Notes under the pieces: generated by a model
What the model was told of the DNA's origin: nothing
The model's input: the letters and a program-made list of their open reading frames with translations, nothing else
Databases searched by the model: none
DNA from: Kiloniellales bacterium
GTDB lineage: Bacteria; Pseudomonadota; Alphaproteobacteria; Kiloniellales; JAKSBE01
Assembly (NCBI GenBank): GCA_022361275.1
Contig: JAKSBE010000374.1
Span: forward strand, 1 to 43,697
DNA length: 43,697 nt
Direction: 5' to 3'
Shown: positions 8,137 through 17,598 of the stretch, one piece after another
Layout of the letters: every line of letters starts with the position of its first letter
Numbering within the stretch: position 1 is the stretch's first letter
Made by a program: the position numbers and the translations under genes

Positions 8137-8894
8137 CACTTGCCTCGGGGCAGCTCGGCGCTGCCGTCCTCGGCGGTCGGCTCGACCGCCAGGCCGTCGA
8201 CCTCGCCGCCGGCCTTGGCCTGGGCCTCCAGGTCGGCGACCCGAGCGCGCAGACGCGAGACTTCGTCCAGGAGGCCCTCGATCGCCCGGGCCACCGGATC
8301 GGGCAGATCGCCGGTCGGGGTGCCGTAGGCGACGAAGCTCGGCTGCTCTTCCCGCTTGGCCGCCGGCTGGACGACCTTGCCGGGAATGCCGACCACCGTC
8401 ACGCAGGACGGCACGTCCTTGGTGACCACGGCGTTGGCGCCGACCCTGGCGTTGCTGCCGACCGTGATCGGGCCCAGGATCTGGGCCCCCGAACCAACGA
8501 TCACGCCGCTCTGAAGGGTCGGATGGCGCTTCTGATTGCGCTGGCTGTCGCTGTCGACGCTGGGCGCGACGCCGCCCAGGGTGACGTCGTGGTAAAGCGT
8601 CACGTCGTCCCCGATGTGGCTGGTCTCGCCGATCACCACGCCCATCCCATGGTCGATGAACAGCCGGCGGCCGATGCTGGCGCCCGGGTGAATCTCGATC
8701 CCGGTGAACCAGCGCGCCACCTGCGACAGGAAGCGGGCGGTCAGATGCCAGTCGCGCCGCCAGGCCGCATTGGCCAGGCGGTAGAACAGGGTGGCCTGGA
8801 AGCCCGGATTGCAGAGGGCGACCTCGAAGCGGGAGCGGGCCGCCGGATCGCGGCGCATGATCGAGTCGATCTCTTCCACCAGGAACTTGAACAT
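8133..8894 (-). CDS. cysE: Serine O-acetyltransferase (EpsC/CysE type)
   Basis: This 253-aa enzyme acetylates serine to O-acetylserine, the precursor of cysteine. It has a left-handed parallel beta-helix built from hexapeptide repeats ([41 protein letters not shown], shown here only as the 41-residue core at about residues 67-107). The catalytic His-Asp region is in FIDHGMG and the acetyl-CoA site is near [12 protein letters not shown]. The tail ends in a predicted coiled coil and acidic residues. The ATG at 8894 has AAGG upstream. It heads a unit with iscR and the desulfurases, linking cysteine supply to sulfur use. Its stop codon lies inside repeat copy A. Confidence 0.93.
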   Translation of the reverse strand: MFKFLVEEIDSIMRRDPAARSRFEVALCNPGFQATLFYRLANAAWRRDWHLTARFLSQVARWFTGIEIHPGASIGRRLFIDHGMGVVIGETSHIGDDVTLYHDVTLGGVAPSVDSDSQRNQKRHPTLQSGVIVGSGAQILGPITVGSNARVGANAVVTKDVPSCVTVVGIPGKVVQPAAKREEQPSFVAYGTPTGDLPDPVARAIEGLLDEVSRLRARVADLEAQAKAGGEVDGLAVEPTAEDGSAELPRGKC

Positions 8895-8977
8895 CGCCTT
8901 GCCCGTCGTGCTATGATCCGCGCCCGCAAGACCTCCCGGAGAGCTCGCCCCCCGGCCTTCGAAACCTTATCGGGTCG

Positions 8978-9006
8978 GATATGGTTTATCCGAGTAATTT
9001 GCTCAA
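8978..9006 (-). promoter_or_regulatory. Candidate sigma-70 promoter of cysE-iscR unit
   Basis: On the minus strand TTGAGC (plus 9001-9006) is followed after 17 bp by CATATC (plus 8978-8983), about 85 bp upstream of the cysE ATG. The -35 hexamer lies inside the candidate IscR operator, the arrangement expected for repression. This is based on consensus similarity only. Confidence 0.5.
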
Positions 9007-9010
9007 GTTT
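8986..9010. promoter_or_regulatory. Candidate IscR type 1-like operator
   Basis: The core GAGTAATTTGCTC (8992-9004) has dyad symmetry (GAGYAAWTTRCTC). The 25-bp site fits 19 of 25 positions of the E. coli IscR type 1 consensus as I recall it; the mismatches are mainly in the GAC/GTC triplets. It overlaps the -35 of the candidate cysE promoter, and IscR is encoded by the next gene in that unit, so autoregulation is the natural reading. Confidence 0.55.
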
Positions 9011-9104
9011 AACCCACGGCCCCTGGTAACACCAGCCGCCAGACCCGATATCCACCCTGAGATTTCCTAGATTCTGACGTGAAGCAAGCTCATGGATACC
9101 GCCG

Positions 9105-9764
9105 ATGCCTGACGTGATCTTCAACGGACCTGAAGGTCGCCTGGAGGGACGCTACCAGCACAGCAAGGCGCCCGGCGCCCCGATCGCCCTGATGCTGCAC
9201 CCGCACCCGCAGCACGGCGGCACGATGAACAACAAGGTCATCTACAATCTTTATCATGCCTTCGCCCGCCAGGGCTTCTCGGTGTTGCGCTTCAACTTCC
9301 GCGGCGTCGGGCGGTCCCAGGGCGTCTACGACCGCGGCGAAGGCGAGCTTTCGGACGCGGCCTCGGCCCTGGACTGGCTGCAGTCGATCAACGAGAACGC
9401 CTCGGCCTGCTGGATCGCGGGCTTCTCCTTCGGCGCCTGGATCGGCATGCAGTTGCTGATGCGCCGGCCGGAGATCGCCGGCTTCGTATCCGTCGCGCCG
9501 CCGGCCAACCAGTACGACTTCAGCTTCCTGGCCCCCTGCCCCTCCTCGGGCCTGGTGATCCAGGGCAGCCGGGACGAGATCGTTCCCGAAGCGGCCGTGT
9601 CCAAGCTGGTCGACAAGCTGTCGCAGCAGGGCGGCATCACCATCGACTACCGGGTCATCCCCGGTGCCAATCACTTCTTCACCGAGCAGATGGAGGAGAT
9701 GACCGGCCACGTCGAGGACTATCTGGCCAAGGCCGAAGACGGGGCCGTCGCCGCCGCGCGTTAA
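9105..9764 (+). CDS. Small alpha/beta hydrolase
   Basis: A 219-aa single-domain hydrolase without a signal peptide. It shows an oxyanion motif LMLHPHPQHGGTMNN, the nucleophile elbow GFSFGAW (Ser near residue 107), an acidic residue in GSRDEIVP and the histidine in PGANHFF. The set matches the dienelactone hydrolase-like group often annotated simply as alpha/beta hydrolase in alphaproteobacteria, with unknown substrate. The ATG at 9105 has no strong ribosome-binding site; another ATG at 9092 is out of frame. It is divergent from cysE and 150 bp upstream of tyrS, which has its own candidate promoter. Confidence 0.85.
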   Translation: MPDVIFNGPEGRLEGRYQHSKAPGAPIALMLHPHPQHGGTMNNKVIYNLYHAFARQGFSVLRFNFRGVGRSQGVYDRGEGELSDAASALDWLQSINENASACWIAGFSFGAWIGMQLLMRRPEIAGFVSVAPPANQYDFSFLAPCPSSGLVIQGSRDEIVPEAAVSKLVDKLSQQGGITIDYRVIPGANHFFTEQMEEMTGHVEDYLAKAEDGAVAAAR

Positions 9765-9835
9765 CCCCCGCGGTTCCCTGCCAGCGGGCGGCCGCCCGGC
9801 GAGCGGGCCGGGCGCGCTCGGCCGTGGCCAGGCGT

Positions 9836-9864
9836 TTGAGACCCCGGCGGGATTGTGATATTGC
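9836..9864 (+). promoter_or_regulatory. Candidate tyrS promoter
   Basis: TTGAGA (9836-9841), 17 bp, then TATTGC (9859-9864), about 50 bp upstream of the tyrS ATG. This is a reasonable sigma-70-type match in a G+C-rich background, with no experimental support in the sequence. Confidence 0.4.
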
Positions 9865-9914
9865 AGCGCCGCCCCGGCAAAGCGCCGGACGCCATCAGGA
9901 GCCCCTCGCCCACC

Positions 9915-11168
9915 ATGAGCAAGCTGCGATCCGATTTCCTGCGCACCCTCGACCAGCGCGGCTTCATCCATCAGTGCACCGATCTGGACAACCTCGACCA
10001 GGAGGCGAGTCAGGGGCGCATCGTGGCCTACATCGGCTATGACCTGACCGCGACCAGCCTGCACGTGGGCAACCTGGTCCAGATCATGCTGCTGCGCTGG
10101 CTGCAGCAGACGGGTCACCGGCCGATCGTCCTGATGGGCGGCGGCACGACCAAGGTCGGCGATCCCTCGGGCAAGGAAGAGATGCGCCAGCTCCTCGACC
10201 TCGAGGGTATCGCGCGCAACAAGGAGAGCATCCGGCGGATCTTCGCCCAGTTCCTGACCTTCGGCGATGGGCCCACGGACGCGATGATGGTCGATAACGC
10301 CGAATGGCTGGACGAACTCAGATACATCGCCTTCCTGCGCGACTACGGCCGGCACTTCTCGGTCAACCGCATGCTGACCATGGACTCCGTCCGCCTGCGC
10401 CTGGAGCGGGAGCAGCCGCTGTCGTTCCTGGAGTTCAATTACATGGTCCTGCAGGCCTACGACTTCGTCGAGCTGGCGCGGCGCCACGGCTGCCGCCTGC
10501 AGATGGGCGGCTCGGACCAGTGGGGCAACATCGTCAACGGGGTCGAGCTCGGCCGCCGGGTCGAGCAGACCAGCCTCTTCGGCCTGACCACGCCGCTGAT
10601 CACCAACGCCTCCGGCGCCAAGATGGGCAAGAGCGCGGCAGGTGCGATCTGGCTGAACGAGGAACGGCTTTCGGCCTACGACTACTACCAGTTCTGGCGC
10701 AACACGGAGGACCCCGACGTCGGCCGCTTCCTGCGCCTCTTCACCGAGCTGCCGGAGGCCGAGATCGCACGTCTGGAGACCCTGGAGGGCGCCGAGATCA
10801 ACGAGGCCAAGAAGACTCTCGCCTTCGAGGCGACCCGGCTCTGCCGCGGCGCGCCCGCCGCCTCGGCCGCTGCCGAGACCGCGCGCAAGACCTTCGAGCA
10901 GGGCGGCCTGGGCGAGGCCCTGCCGAGCCTGGACGTCCCGGAAGCCGACATGGCGGCCGGCCTGCCGGCCTACGAGCTGTTCAGCCGCTGCGGCCTGACC
11001 AGCAGCAACGGCGAGGCCCGCCGGCTGATCAAGGGCGGCGGCGCCAGGATCAACGACCAGAAGGTCGAGGACGAGGCCCGGACCGTCACCCTGGCCGACC
11101 GCAATCCGGAAGGGGTCATCAAGCTCTCCGCCGGCAAGAAACGCCACGCCCTGGTCCGGATCGCCTGA
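9915..11168 (+). CDS. tyrS: Tyrosyl-tRNA synthetase
   Basis: This 417-aa class I synthetase charges tRNA-Tyr. The HIGH-type motif is HVGN (about residues 50-53), the KMSKS-type loop is KMGKS (236-240), and the tyrosine-binding segment includes YMVLQAYDF and the GGSDQWGNI motif. A C-terminal S4 domain ([18 protein letters not shown]) binds the tRNA. I start at the ATG at 9915, with AGGAG 13-18 bases upstream; an upstream in-frame extension of 20 residues has no family support. It converges with the AsmA-like gene 37 bp away. Confidence 0.95.
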   Translation: MSKLRSDFLRTLDQRGFIHQCTDLDNLDQEASQGRIVAYIGYDLTATSLHVGNLVQIMLLRWLQQTGHRPIVLMGGGTTKVGDPSGKEEMRQLLDLEGIARNKESIRRIFAQFLTFGDGPTDAMMVDNAEWLDELRYIAFLRDYGRHFSVNRMLTMDSVRLRLEREQPLSFLEFNYMVLQAYDFVELARRHGCRLQMGGSDQWGNIVNGVELGRRVEQTSLFGLTTPLITNASGAKMGKSAAGAIWLNEERLSAYDYYQFWRNTEDPDVGRFLRLFTELPEAEIARLETLEGAEINEAKKTLAFEATRLCRGAPAASAAAETARKTFEQGGLGEALPSLDVPEADMAAGLPAYELFSRCGLTSSNGEARRLIKGGGARINDQKVEDEARTVTLADRNPEGVIKLSAGKKRHALVRIA

Positions 11169-11196
11169 TCCGCCCATCTCCGATCCGCCCATCTGG
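11167..11196. repeat. 15-bp tandem duplication at the tyrS stop
   Basis: GATCCGCCCATCTCC (11167-11181) is followed directly by GATCCGCCCATCTGG (11182-11196), 13 of 15 identical. It begins inside the tyrS TGA stop codon (11166-11168) and fills most of the gap to the convergent AsmA-like gene. Confidence 0.75.
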
Positions 11197-11205
11197 GGCC
11201 CGGCG

Positions 11206-14200
11206 CTAATTGTCGCCGCGTCCGGAAGGCAGCGCGGTCATGTCGTCCCTGGACCGGGGCGCGTCGCCGTCGAAGATGTTGAAGATGCCGCGCAGGAATC
11301 CCGGCGTCAGCGCGGCGAGCGGATTGACGCTGACGTCGGGCTTGTCGCTGGGACCGCGGACCTTGTAGGTGAAGGCGATCAAGCCTTCGCCTTCGCCGCC
11401 GATCAGGATGTTGCCGATGATCGGGATCGCGCCCAGGATCCGGTTCAGGAAGTAGGCCGGCACGACCGTGCCCTCGACGTCGATCCAGCCCTGTCCCAGA
11501 TCGACCTGGCCCTTGGTGGTGATCCCGAGCGAGGTTCCGTAGATCCGCAGCAGCTCGGTCGACAGGCGATCGGCTTGATAGACGAAGTCGCCGGTTACCC
11601 GGTCGAAGACCAGGCCCTCGCCGCCGAGGGCCTCGACGATCCCGGTCAGCGAGGCCACGGTCAGCACCTTGGCCAGGATCGGCGCGTCGTAGACCCGGAA
11701 ACCGTCGGCCTCGATCCGGCCCCGGATCGGGCTGGCCGGGTCCGGGTCCTCGGTCTTGCCGGTGACTTCCAGCTTGCCGCCGTCGATGTTCGGATCGATG
11801 TCGAGCGCGCGGAGAACCGCCCCGAGGTCGCGGGACCGCACGGCCAGGCGGCGCGTGCCGTCCTCGACCGGGACCAGACGCAGGTTGAGCGTCACCGGGC
11901 CTAGATCCTCCTCGGACGCCGGTTCCGGCCGGGCCGTTTCCTGCGCGCCGCCGAACCTTCCTCCGGTCTCGCCGGGCGCCGCGCGCGAACTGGGCCGGGC
12001 TTTCGGGTGGCGGGCCAGCGCCTCGGGCACCTGGCCGTCGATCTCCATCCGGTCCCAGCCGCCTTCGGCCCGAATCAGCTTGAGTCGGACGTTCTCGAGA
12101 TACTCCCCCGGCCCGAAGTAGACCCGGTCGAGCCACTTGGCCGAGAGGTCGAAGGCGTGCACGGCTTCCTGCGGCCCGACTTCCGTTCCGGCGCTCGGTG
12201 GCTCCGGGGCCAGGCGAGGAGCGAGATCGACGGTGCCGGTGCCGAGCTCCACGCGGAGCATCTCGCCGCCCTCCCGGACCGTGACGCCGGTGAGCTGCGT
12301 CCGGCCGACCGAGAGATGCTTGAGCTTCACGATCGAGATGTCGCGGTCTTTGGGGTCGAAGGACAGGCTGCCGTCGGCTTGCAGGTCGCCGGCATCGATC
12401 CGGAAGGCCTCGACACGGTCCAGGCGGCCCCCGTCGAAGATCACCGTGGCGGTTGCGCTCGCCTCCGCCCCCGGCTGCTTGCGCCAGCCGAGGACCGGAA
12501 AGGACAGCTTCGTCAGGCGCAGATTCGCCTTGGCCTCCACCGTGGTCACGCCGGCGCGATCCACCGTCGCCGCGATCTGGGTCACCGAGGGCCCCTCGAT
12601 ATAGGGGGTCACGTCGACGCCATAGGCGGCCCAGTCCGCCACATCGACCCGCGGGACCCGGGCCGAGATCCGTGTGCTGATCGGGTCGTCGGCGTCGAAG
12701 AACTCCTGCCAGTCGACGGTCATGCCGAGACCGCCGAGTTGAACCGGACCGCTGACCTGCATGCCCTTCGTGTCGATGACGAGCTGCAGCCGCCCCGCGT
12801 TCAGGTCCTTGTCCAGAAGGATCCCGCCGATCTCCGTATCGGTCAGGGCCGCTTGGGCCGAGACCTCGATCTGGTCCACGGTGAGATCCGCCTCCAGCGG
12901 GAAGCCGAAACGCAGCCGGCCGGCGGCCTGACCGGCGGTGCGGGCCGGGTCGATGCCGAGGCCGCTGATCAGGCCGAGGCGTTCGTGATCGAGCAACTCC
13001 AGGGTCTCGCGGACGGGGCCCGCCACCTCGAGATCGATGTCGATGGTCTGATCCTCGGCGTCGAGACCGTCGATCGTGACCCGGCCCTCGGGGACGGAGA
13101 TCGTGCCCAACCGGCCGCCCTTGGGATGGACGACGAACTGCTGGGCGTTGAAGGTGGCCTCGCCGCTGACCCCGGTCACGGGCGGCAAGGGTCGCAGGTA
13201 GTGCACGGAAAGGTCGCTGTAGGTCAGCCGGCCGAAGACCTCGCGCGCGCTCACCTTCCGCTCGGCGCCGTCGGATAGCAGGATGTCTAGGTTGATCTCC
13301 GCCGTGTCGGCCAGTCCGTCGCGGATGTTCTCGGTCACCCAGGTCCTGGCGTTGCTGCTCAGACCCAGGGGCCAATAGCTCGCCAGGTGGTCCAAGTCGA
13401 TCGACTGGCCGATCGCCCGGGCCTTGATGACGACGCCGCCGCTCTGCCGCTCGGCGCTGCCGACCAGTCCGACCTGCGGGCCCGGGTCGGTTTCACTGCC
13501 GAGGGTGAGGGTCGCGTCCTCGACCCGCATCTTGCCGGCCGGTGCGTCGAAGATCCCACGGGCCTTGAAGCTCAGCACCGGCAGCGGCGCCGGCCAGAGA
13601 TCGGCGATGGCGATCTGGCCCGGCCCGCCCGAGACATCGAACCCGAGGTTGGTGACCTGTCCCTGGGCGTCGAAGGCCGAAATCAAGGTACCCCTCAAGG
13701 CCACGTCGACGCCGGCGAGCGTGTCCAGGTCCGGCGACAGAAGGGCCAGGTCCGACAACAGCACCTCGTCGACGTTGACCACCAGATCCAGACGCTCGGA
13801 GCCGCGATGGTAGGAGAAGGCGCCTCTCACGCCGGAAATCTCCTTCGGTTCGGCGACGTCGAGCGAGAGCTCGCCGAACAGTCCGGTCGCTCTGCGGCCC
13901 ACGGTGATGTGGGTCGACCTCGCCCACCAGTCGACGCCGGCCTGCTCGTCGCGAATCAGCAGCTGGCCGTCGACGATGTTCACTTGCCGCAGGTAAGACA
14001 GGCTCCGTTGCGGGTCGCGTTCCGCCTGCAGCTGTTCCAGAAGGTCGGGGATGACGCCGGCGAGTTCCGGGGCTGCCCTGTCTTCCGGCGCTTCCACGGT
14101 GGTCCCGTCGCCGAAATGGAAGCTGCCGTCCGCCTTGCGGAGCAGGGTGATCCGGGCGCCCACGAGCTCGATCCGGGTCGGTGCCAGGGTGCCGGAGAGC

Positions 14201-14517
14201 ATCGCCGTGAGGCTGAAGCCGGCCTCGACGTTGGGCAGGGACAGGATGGGCCGACCGTCCTGGTTGCGCACCGTGACGTCGAGCGCCTGCAGGTCGAGGT
14301 CCCCTTCCCTCCTGTCCCAGGTCAGCACCGTGTTTGTGACACGGACGTTGACACCGGTGTCGGGGTCGGAAAAGGCCGTCTCCAGATAGGGCGTTAGGAA
14401 GTCCAAGGTGACGGGGCCGCTGGACAGCCGCCAGACCAGCAGGCCGACGATCACCGCCACGGTGGCGATGCCCCCCAGCAGGACCTCAAGACAGATCTTG
14501 GCGCTTCGCTTCAGCAC
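11206..14517 (-). CDS. AsmA/YhdP-like envelope protein (DUF3971 and AsmA-like C-terminal region)
   Basis: A protein of about 1103 aa with one N-terminal membrane helix (residues about 10-30, ICLEVLLGGIATVAVIVGLL) and a long periplasmic beta-rich body. The opening segment after the helix (SSGPVTLDFLTPYLETAF) and the final region (LTVASLTGIVEALGGEGLVFDRV, then a GNILIGGEGEG stretch) match YhdP-type proteins with an AsmA-like end. These are thought to form lipid-transport bridges from inner to outer membrane. I start at GTG 14517 because it leaves a compact n-region; a GTG at 14583 would add 22 residues and collide with the glnE leader. It is divergent from glnE. The exact lipid cargo is unknown. 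Confidence 0.8.
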   Translation of the reverse strand: MLKRSAKICLEVLLGGIATVAVIVGLLVWRLSSGPVTLDFLTPYLETAFSDPDTGVNVRVTNTVLTWDRREGDLDLQALDVTVRNQDGRPILSLPNVEAGFSLTAMLSGTLAPTRIELVGARITLLRKADGSFHFGDGTTVEAPEDRAAPELAGVIPDLLEQLQAERDPQRSLSYLRQVNIVDGQLLIRDEQAGVDWWARSTHITVGRRATGLFGELSLDVAEPKEISGVRGAFSYHRGSERLDLVVNVDEVLLSDLALLSPDLDTLAGVDVALRGTLISAFDAQGQVTNLGFDVSGGPGQIAIADLWPAPLPVLSFKARGIFDAPAGKMRVEDATLTLGSETDPGPQVGLVGSAERQSGGVVIKARAIGQSIDLDHLASYWPLGLSSNARTWVTENIRDGLADTAEINLDILLSDGAERKVSAREVFGRLTYSDLSVHYLRPLPPVTGVSGEATFNAQQFVVHPKGGRLGTISVPEGRVTIDGLDAEDQTIDIDLEVAGPVRETLELLDHERLGLISGLGIDPARTAGQAAGRLRFGFPLEADLTVDQIEVSAQAALTDTEIGGILLDKDLNAGRLQLVIDTKGMQVSGPVQLGGLGMTVDWQEFFDADDPISTRISARVPRVDVADWAAYGVDVTPYIEGPSVTQIAATVDRAGVTTVEAKANLRLTKLSFPVLGWRKQPGAEASATATVIFDGGRLDRVEAFRIDAGDLQADGSLSFDPKDRDISIVKLKHLSVGRTQLTGVTVREGGEMLRVELGTGTVDLAPRLAPEPPSAGTEVGPQEAVHAFDLSAKWLDRVYFGPGEYLENVRLKLIRAEGGWDRMEIDGQVPEALARHPKARPSSRAAPGETGGRFGGAQETARPEPASEEDLGPVTLNLRLVPVEDGTRRLAVRSRDLGAVLRALDIDPNIDGGKLEVTGKTEDPDPASPIRGRIEADGFRVYDAPILAKVLTVASLTGIVEALGGEGLVFDRVTGDFVYQADRLSTELLRIYGTSLGITTKGQVDLGQGWIDVEGTVVPAYFLNRILGAIPIIGNILIGGEGEGLIAFTYKVRGPSDKPDVSVNPLAALTPGFLRGIFNIFDGDAPRSRDDMTALPSGRGDN

Positions 14518-14613
14518 GTCTCGATCCGACCCATCCTTCGCTGGCCGGTCCGGCCCAGCCCTTGACCGCCACCGAGGTGGCACGCAGTGTTTCTCGAAAC
14601 CGGATCACAGTGG

Positions 14614-17598
14614 ATGACGCGCTTGTCACTCTTCACGTCCAAGGCCCCACTCCCCGTGCTCGCCCATCCGGAGCGAGCCGACGCCGGATGGCAGGACTGG
14701 ACCAGCCGGCTAAGCAAATTGGCAGAGTCCGGGGACGCTGAGAAGCTCGGCGAGCTGTCCAAAGACCCCAAAGTCAAGCGCCTCGCGGGAACAGTTTTCG
14801 CCTACAGCCCCTTTCTGAGTCGTTGCCTGCTTCATGATATTGAACTTTTCGCGGCGGTTTTAAGGCGTGGCCCAAAAAAACCCTTCGAGGAGACACTCGA
14901 CCGCCTCGACCTCGATCTGGACAGTCAGACCGAGCTGTCCGCGGTCGAGGCGGAGCTGCGCCTGATACGCCAAAAGGTCGCCCTGATCGTGGCTCTGGCC
15001 GACCTGGCGGGGGCCTGGTCGCTGGACGAGGTCACCCAGGCCCTGAGCCGCTTCGCGGACCGGGCGATCGGCCAGGCACTGGCTTTCCTGCTCCGCCGCG
15101 CCGCAGACCGAGGGGAACTGGCCCCGCCGGACCCCAGCGCGCCCGCCGAGGGCTGCGGCTACTGCGTTCTGGCCCTGGGCAAGCTGGGCGCCGGAGAGCT
15201 GAACTATTCCTCCGACGTGGATCTGATCGCGATCTTCGACCCCGAGCGGGCGCCCTACACCGGCAGCCGGAGCTGCCAGGACTTCTTCGTCCGACTGACC
15301 CGGGACCTGGTCCAGCTGCTCAGCGAGCGCACCGCCCAGGGCTACGTCTTCCGGACCGACCTCAGGCTGCGCCCGGACCCGGCGGCGATGCCGCTGGCGA
15401 TCTCGATCTCGGCCGCCGAGACCTATTACGAGAGCCTGGGCCAGAACTGGGAGCGGGCGGCCATGATCAAGGCGCGCCCGATCGCCGGCGATCGGGCCCT
15501 GGGCCGGGACGTCATGGCCATCCTGCGGCCCTTCGTCTGGCGCCGGAACCTCGATTTCTGGGCGATCCAGGACATCCACTCGATCAAGCGCCAGATCAAC
15601 GCCCAGCGCGGCGGCGGCGAGGTCGCGATCCTGGGCCACAACGTCAAGCTGGGACGCGGCGGCATCCGCGAGATCGAGTTCTTCGCCCAGACCCAGCAGC
15701 TGATCTACGGCGGCCGGGCCCCGGCCCTGCGCCGGCCCCGGACGGTCGACGCGCTGGACGCCCTGGTCGAGTGCGGCCGCCTGGAGCCCGAGACGGCGCA
15801 GGAGCTGGCCGGGGCCTACCGCTACCTGCGCCGGGTCGAGCACCGCCTGCAGATGGTCGCCGACCAGCAGACCCATCGGCTGCCGAGCGACCCCAAGCAG
15901 CTCGAGGCCCTGGCCGCCTTCCTCGGCTACGAGGACCCGGAGGTCTTCCGGCGGGAGCTGCTGGCGCAGTTGCGCTGCGTCGAGCTGCACTACGCCGCCC
16001 TCTTCGAAGAGGCGCCGGCGCTGTCGGGACCCGGCAACCTGGTGTTCACCGGCAACGAGCCCGACCCCGACACGGTGGCGACCCTGGAGGGCATGGGCTT
16101 CACGGAAGGCGATCAGGTCATCCACCTGGTCAGCGGCTGGCACCATGGCCGCTATCGCGCCACACGCAGCAAGCGCAGCCGCGAGATCCTGACCGAGATC
16201 ATGCCGACCCTCCTGGAGTCCCTGGCAGCGACGGTGCAGCCGGACCAGGCCTTGCGGCGCTTCGACACCTTTCTGCAGGGCCTGCCCGCAGGCGTGCAGC
16301 TCTTTTCGATGCTGCACGCCAACCCCGGTCTGCTGCGGATGCTGGCCGGGATCATGGGCAGCGCCCCGGCCCTGGCCGAGGCGCTGAGCCGCCGGCCCGG
16401 GCTCCTGGACGCCGTGCTGTCCCCGGACTTCCTGGAGCCCCTGCCCGGCGCCGGGACTCTCGAACCGGAACTCGACCTTGCCCTGCGCGAGGCGCGCGAC
16501 TTCCAGGACGTCCTGGAGCTGTCGCGGCGCTGGGCCAACGACAGCCGGTTCCGGGTCGGGGTTCATCTCCTCGACCGGATCAGCGACGCCGATGACTGCG
16601 CCGCCGCCCTGACCGCCATCGCCGAAACCACGATGAGAGGCCTCTTCCCGGCGGTCCGTGCCGAGCTCGAAGCCGTCCACGGAAGCCTGCCGGACGACGG
16701 ACTGGCGGTGGTCGCCCTCGGCAAGCTGGGCGGCCGGGAGATGACCGTCACCTCGGACCTGGACCTGGTGTTCCTCTACGACGCCCCGGACGACACGACC
16801 CAGTCCGACGGCAGGAAGCCCCTGCCGCCCAGCCTCTACTACGCGCGCCTGGCGCAGCGTTTCATCAACGCGCTCTCGGCCCCGACCGGCGAGGGCCGGC
16901 TCTACGAGGTCGACATGCGCCTGCGGCCCTCGGGCAACGCCGGTCCCATCGCCACCACCCTGACCGGCTTCGTCAAGTACCAGCGCGATCAGGCCTGGAC
17001 CTGGGAGCACATGGCCCTGACGCGCGCCCGGGCCATCATCGGCGCGCCGGACCTGGCGGGGCGCGTCCAGGCCGCGATCGCGACGCTTCTGACCGGCGAG
17101 CGGGATCCGGAAAAACTGGTCAAGGACATCGCCGAGATGCGGGCCCGGGTCGCCCGCGAGCACCGCTCCGGCGGCTTCTGGGACGTCAAGCAGAGGCCCG
17201 GCGGCCTGGTCGACCTGGAGTTCCTGGTGCAGTACTGGCAGCTGCGCCACGGCCATGCCCAGCCGGAGGTCCTGGACCCGAGCACCGCCGGCGCGCTGCG
17301 CAAGCTCGCCACGGCCGGCGTCCTGTCCGCTGACCGGGCCGGGGCGCTGGAGCAGGCGGCCCGCCTGCTCCGCCACCTGCAGGCCATCCTGCGCCTGACC
17401 GTGGGCCAGGCCTTCGACGAGGCCCAGGCGCCGGAAGGCCTGAAGGTGAGGCTGGCCGCCGCCGGGAACTGTCCCGACTTCGCGGCCTTGAAAGACCGCC
17501 TGGACGCCGCCACGTCCACAGTCCACCGCGCGTTTCGCGAGGTCATCGAAGAGCCCGGCGGACGCGTAGACAGAGAGGACTCGGCCGGCAAGGCCTGA
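14614..17598 (+). CDS. glnE: Bifunctional glutamine synthetase adenylyltransferase/deadenylase
   Basis: A 994-aa protein that adenylylates and deadenylylates glutamine synthetase in response to PII and glutamine. Two nucleotidyltransferase domains are visible. One motif, GKLGAGELNYSSDVDLIAIFD (about residue 195), belongs to the deadenylase half; the other, GKLGGREMTVTSDLDLVFLYD (about residue 705), to the adenylylase half. Each is followed by a helical GlnD-type uridylyl-like domain. I prefer the ATG at 14614; a GTG 27 bp upstream would add nine residues. It shares a short divergent promoter region with the AsmA-like gene and is followed by bcp after 38 bp. Length is normal for the family. 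Confidence 0.95.
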   Translation: MTRLSLFTSKAPLPVLAHPERADAGWQDWTSRLSKLAESGDAEKLGELSKDPKVKRLAGTVFAYSPFLSRCLLHDIELFAAVLRRGPKKPFEETLDRLDLDLDSQTELSAVEAELRLIRQKVALIVALADLAGAWSLDEVTQALSRFADRAIGQALAFLLRRAADRGELAPPDPSAPAEGCGYCVLALGKLGAGELNYSSDVDLIAIFDPERAPYTGSRSCQDFFVRLTRDLVQLLSERTAQGYVFRTDLRLRPDPAAMPLAISISAAETYYESLGQNWERAAMIKARPIAGDRALGRDVMAILRPFVWRRNLDFWAIQDIHSIKRQINAQRGGGEVAILGHNVKLGRGGIREIEFFAQTQQLIYGGRAPALRRPRTVDALDALVECGRLEPETAQELAGAYRYLRRVEHRLQMVADQQTHRLPSDPKQLEALAAFLGYEDPEVFRRELLAQLRCVELHYAALFEEAPALSGPGNLVFTGNEPDPDTVATLEGMGFTEGDQVIHLVSGWHHGRYRATRSKRSREILTEIMPTLLESLAATVQPDQALRRFDTFLQGLPAGVQLFSMLHANPGLLRMLAGIMGSAPALAEALSRRPGLLDAVLSPDFLEPLPGAGTLEPELDLALREARDFQDVLELSRRWANDSRFRVGVHLLDRISDADDCAAALTAIAETTMRGLFPAVRAELEAVHGSLPDDGLAVVALGKLGGREMTVTSDLDLVFLYDAPDDTTQSDGRKPLPPSLYYARLAQRFINALSAPTGEGRLYEVDMRLRPSGNAGPIATTLTGFVKYQRDQAWTWEHMALTRARAIIGAPDLAGRVQAAIATLLTGERDPEKLVKDIAEMRARVAREHRSGGFWDVKQRPGGLVDLEFLVQYWQLRHGHAQPEVLDPSTAGALRKLATAGVLSADRAGALEQAARLLRHLQAILRLTVGQAFDEAQAPEGLKVRLAAAGNCPDFAALKDRLDAATSTVHRAFREVIEEPGGRVDREDSAGKA

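Noticed and set aside
8975-8993. TCGGATA-N5-TATCCGA inverted repeat next to the IscR-like site
   Set aside because: It is a true 7-bp repeat but shares bases with the better 25-bp symmetric site; I treat it as secondary and not as a separate operator.
9090-11192. 700-codon minus-strand frame under the hydrolase and tyrS
   Set aside because: It covers two well-supported plus-strand genes and their intergenic gap, and has no family features.
14860-17526. Long open frame antisense to glnE
   Set aside because: Same cause; it is rich in Gln/Gly/Arg/Val typical of antisense G+C-rich coding DNA and lies wholly under glnE.
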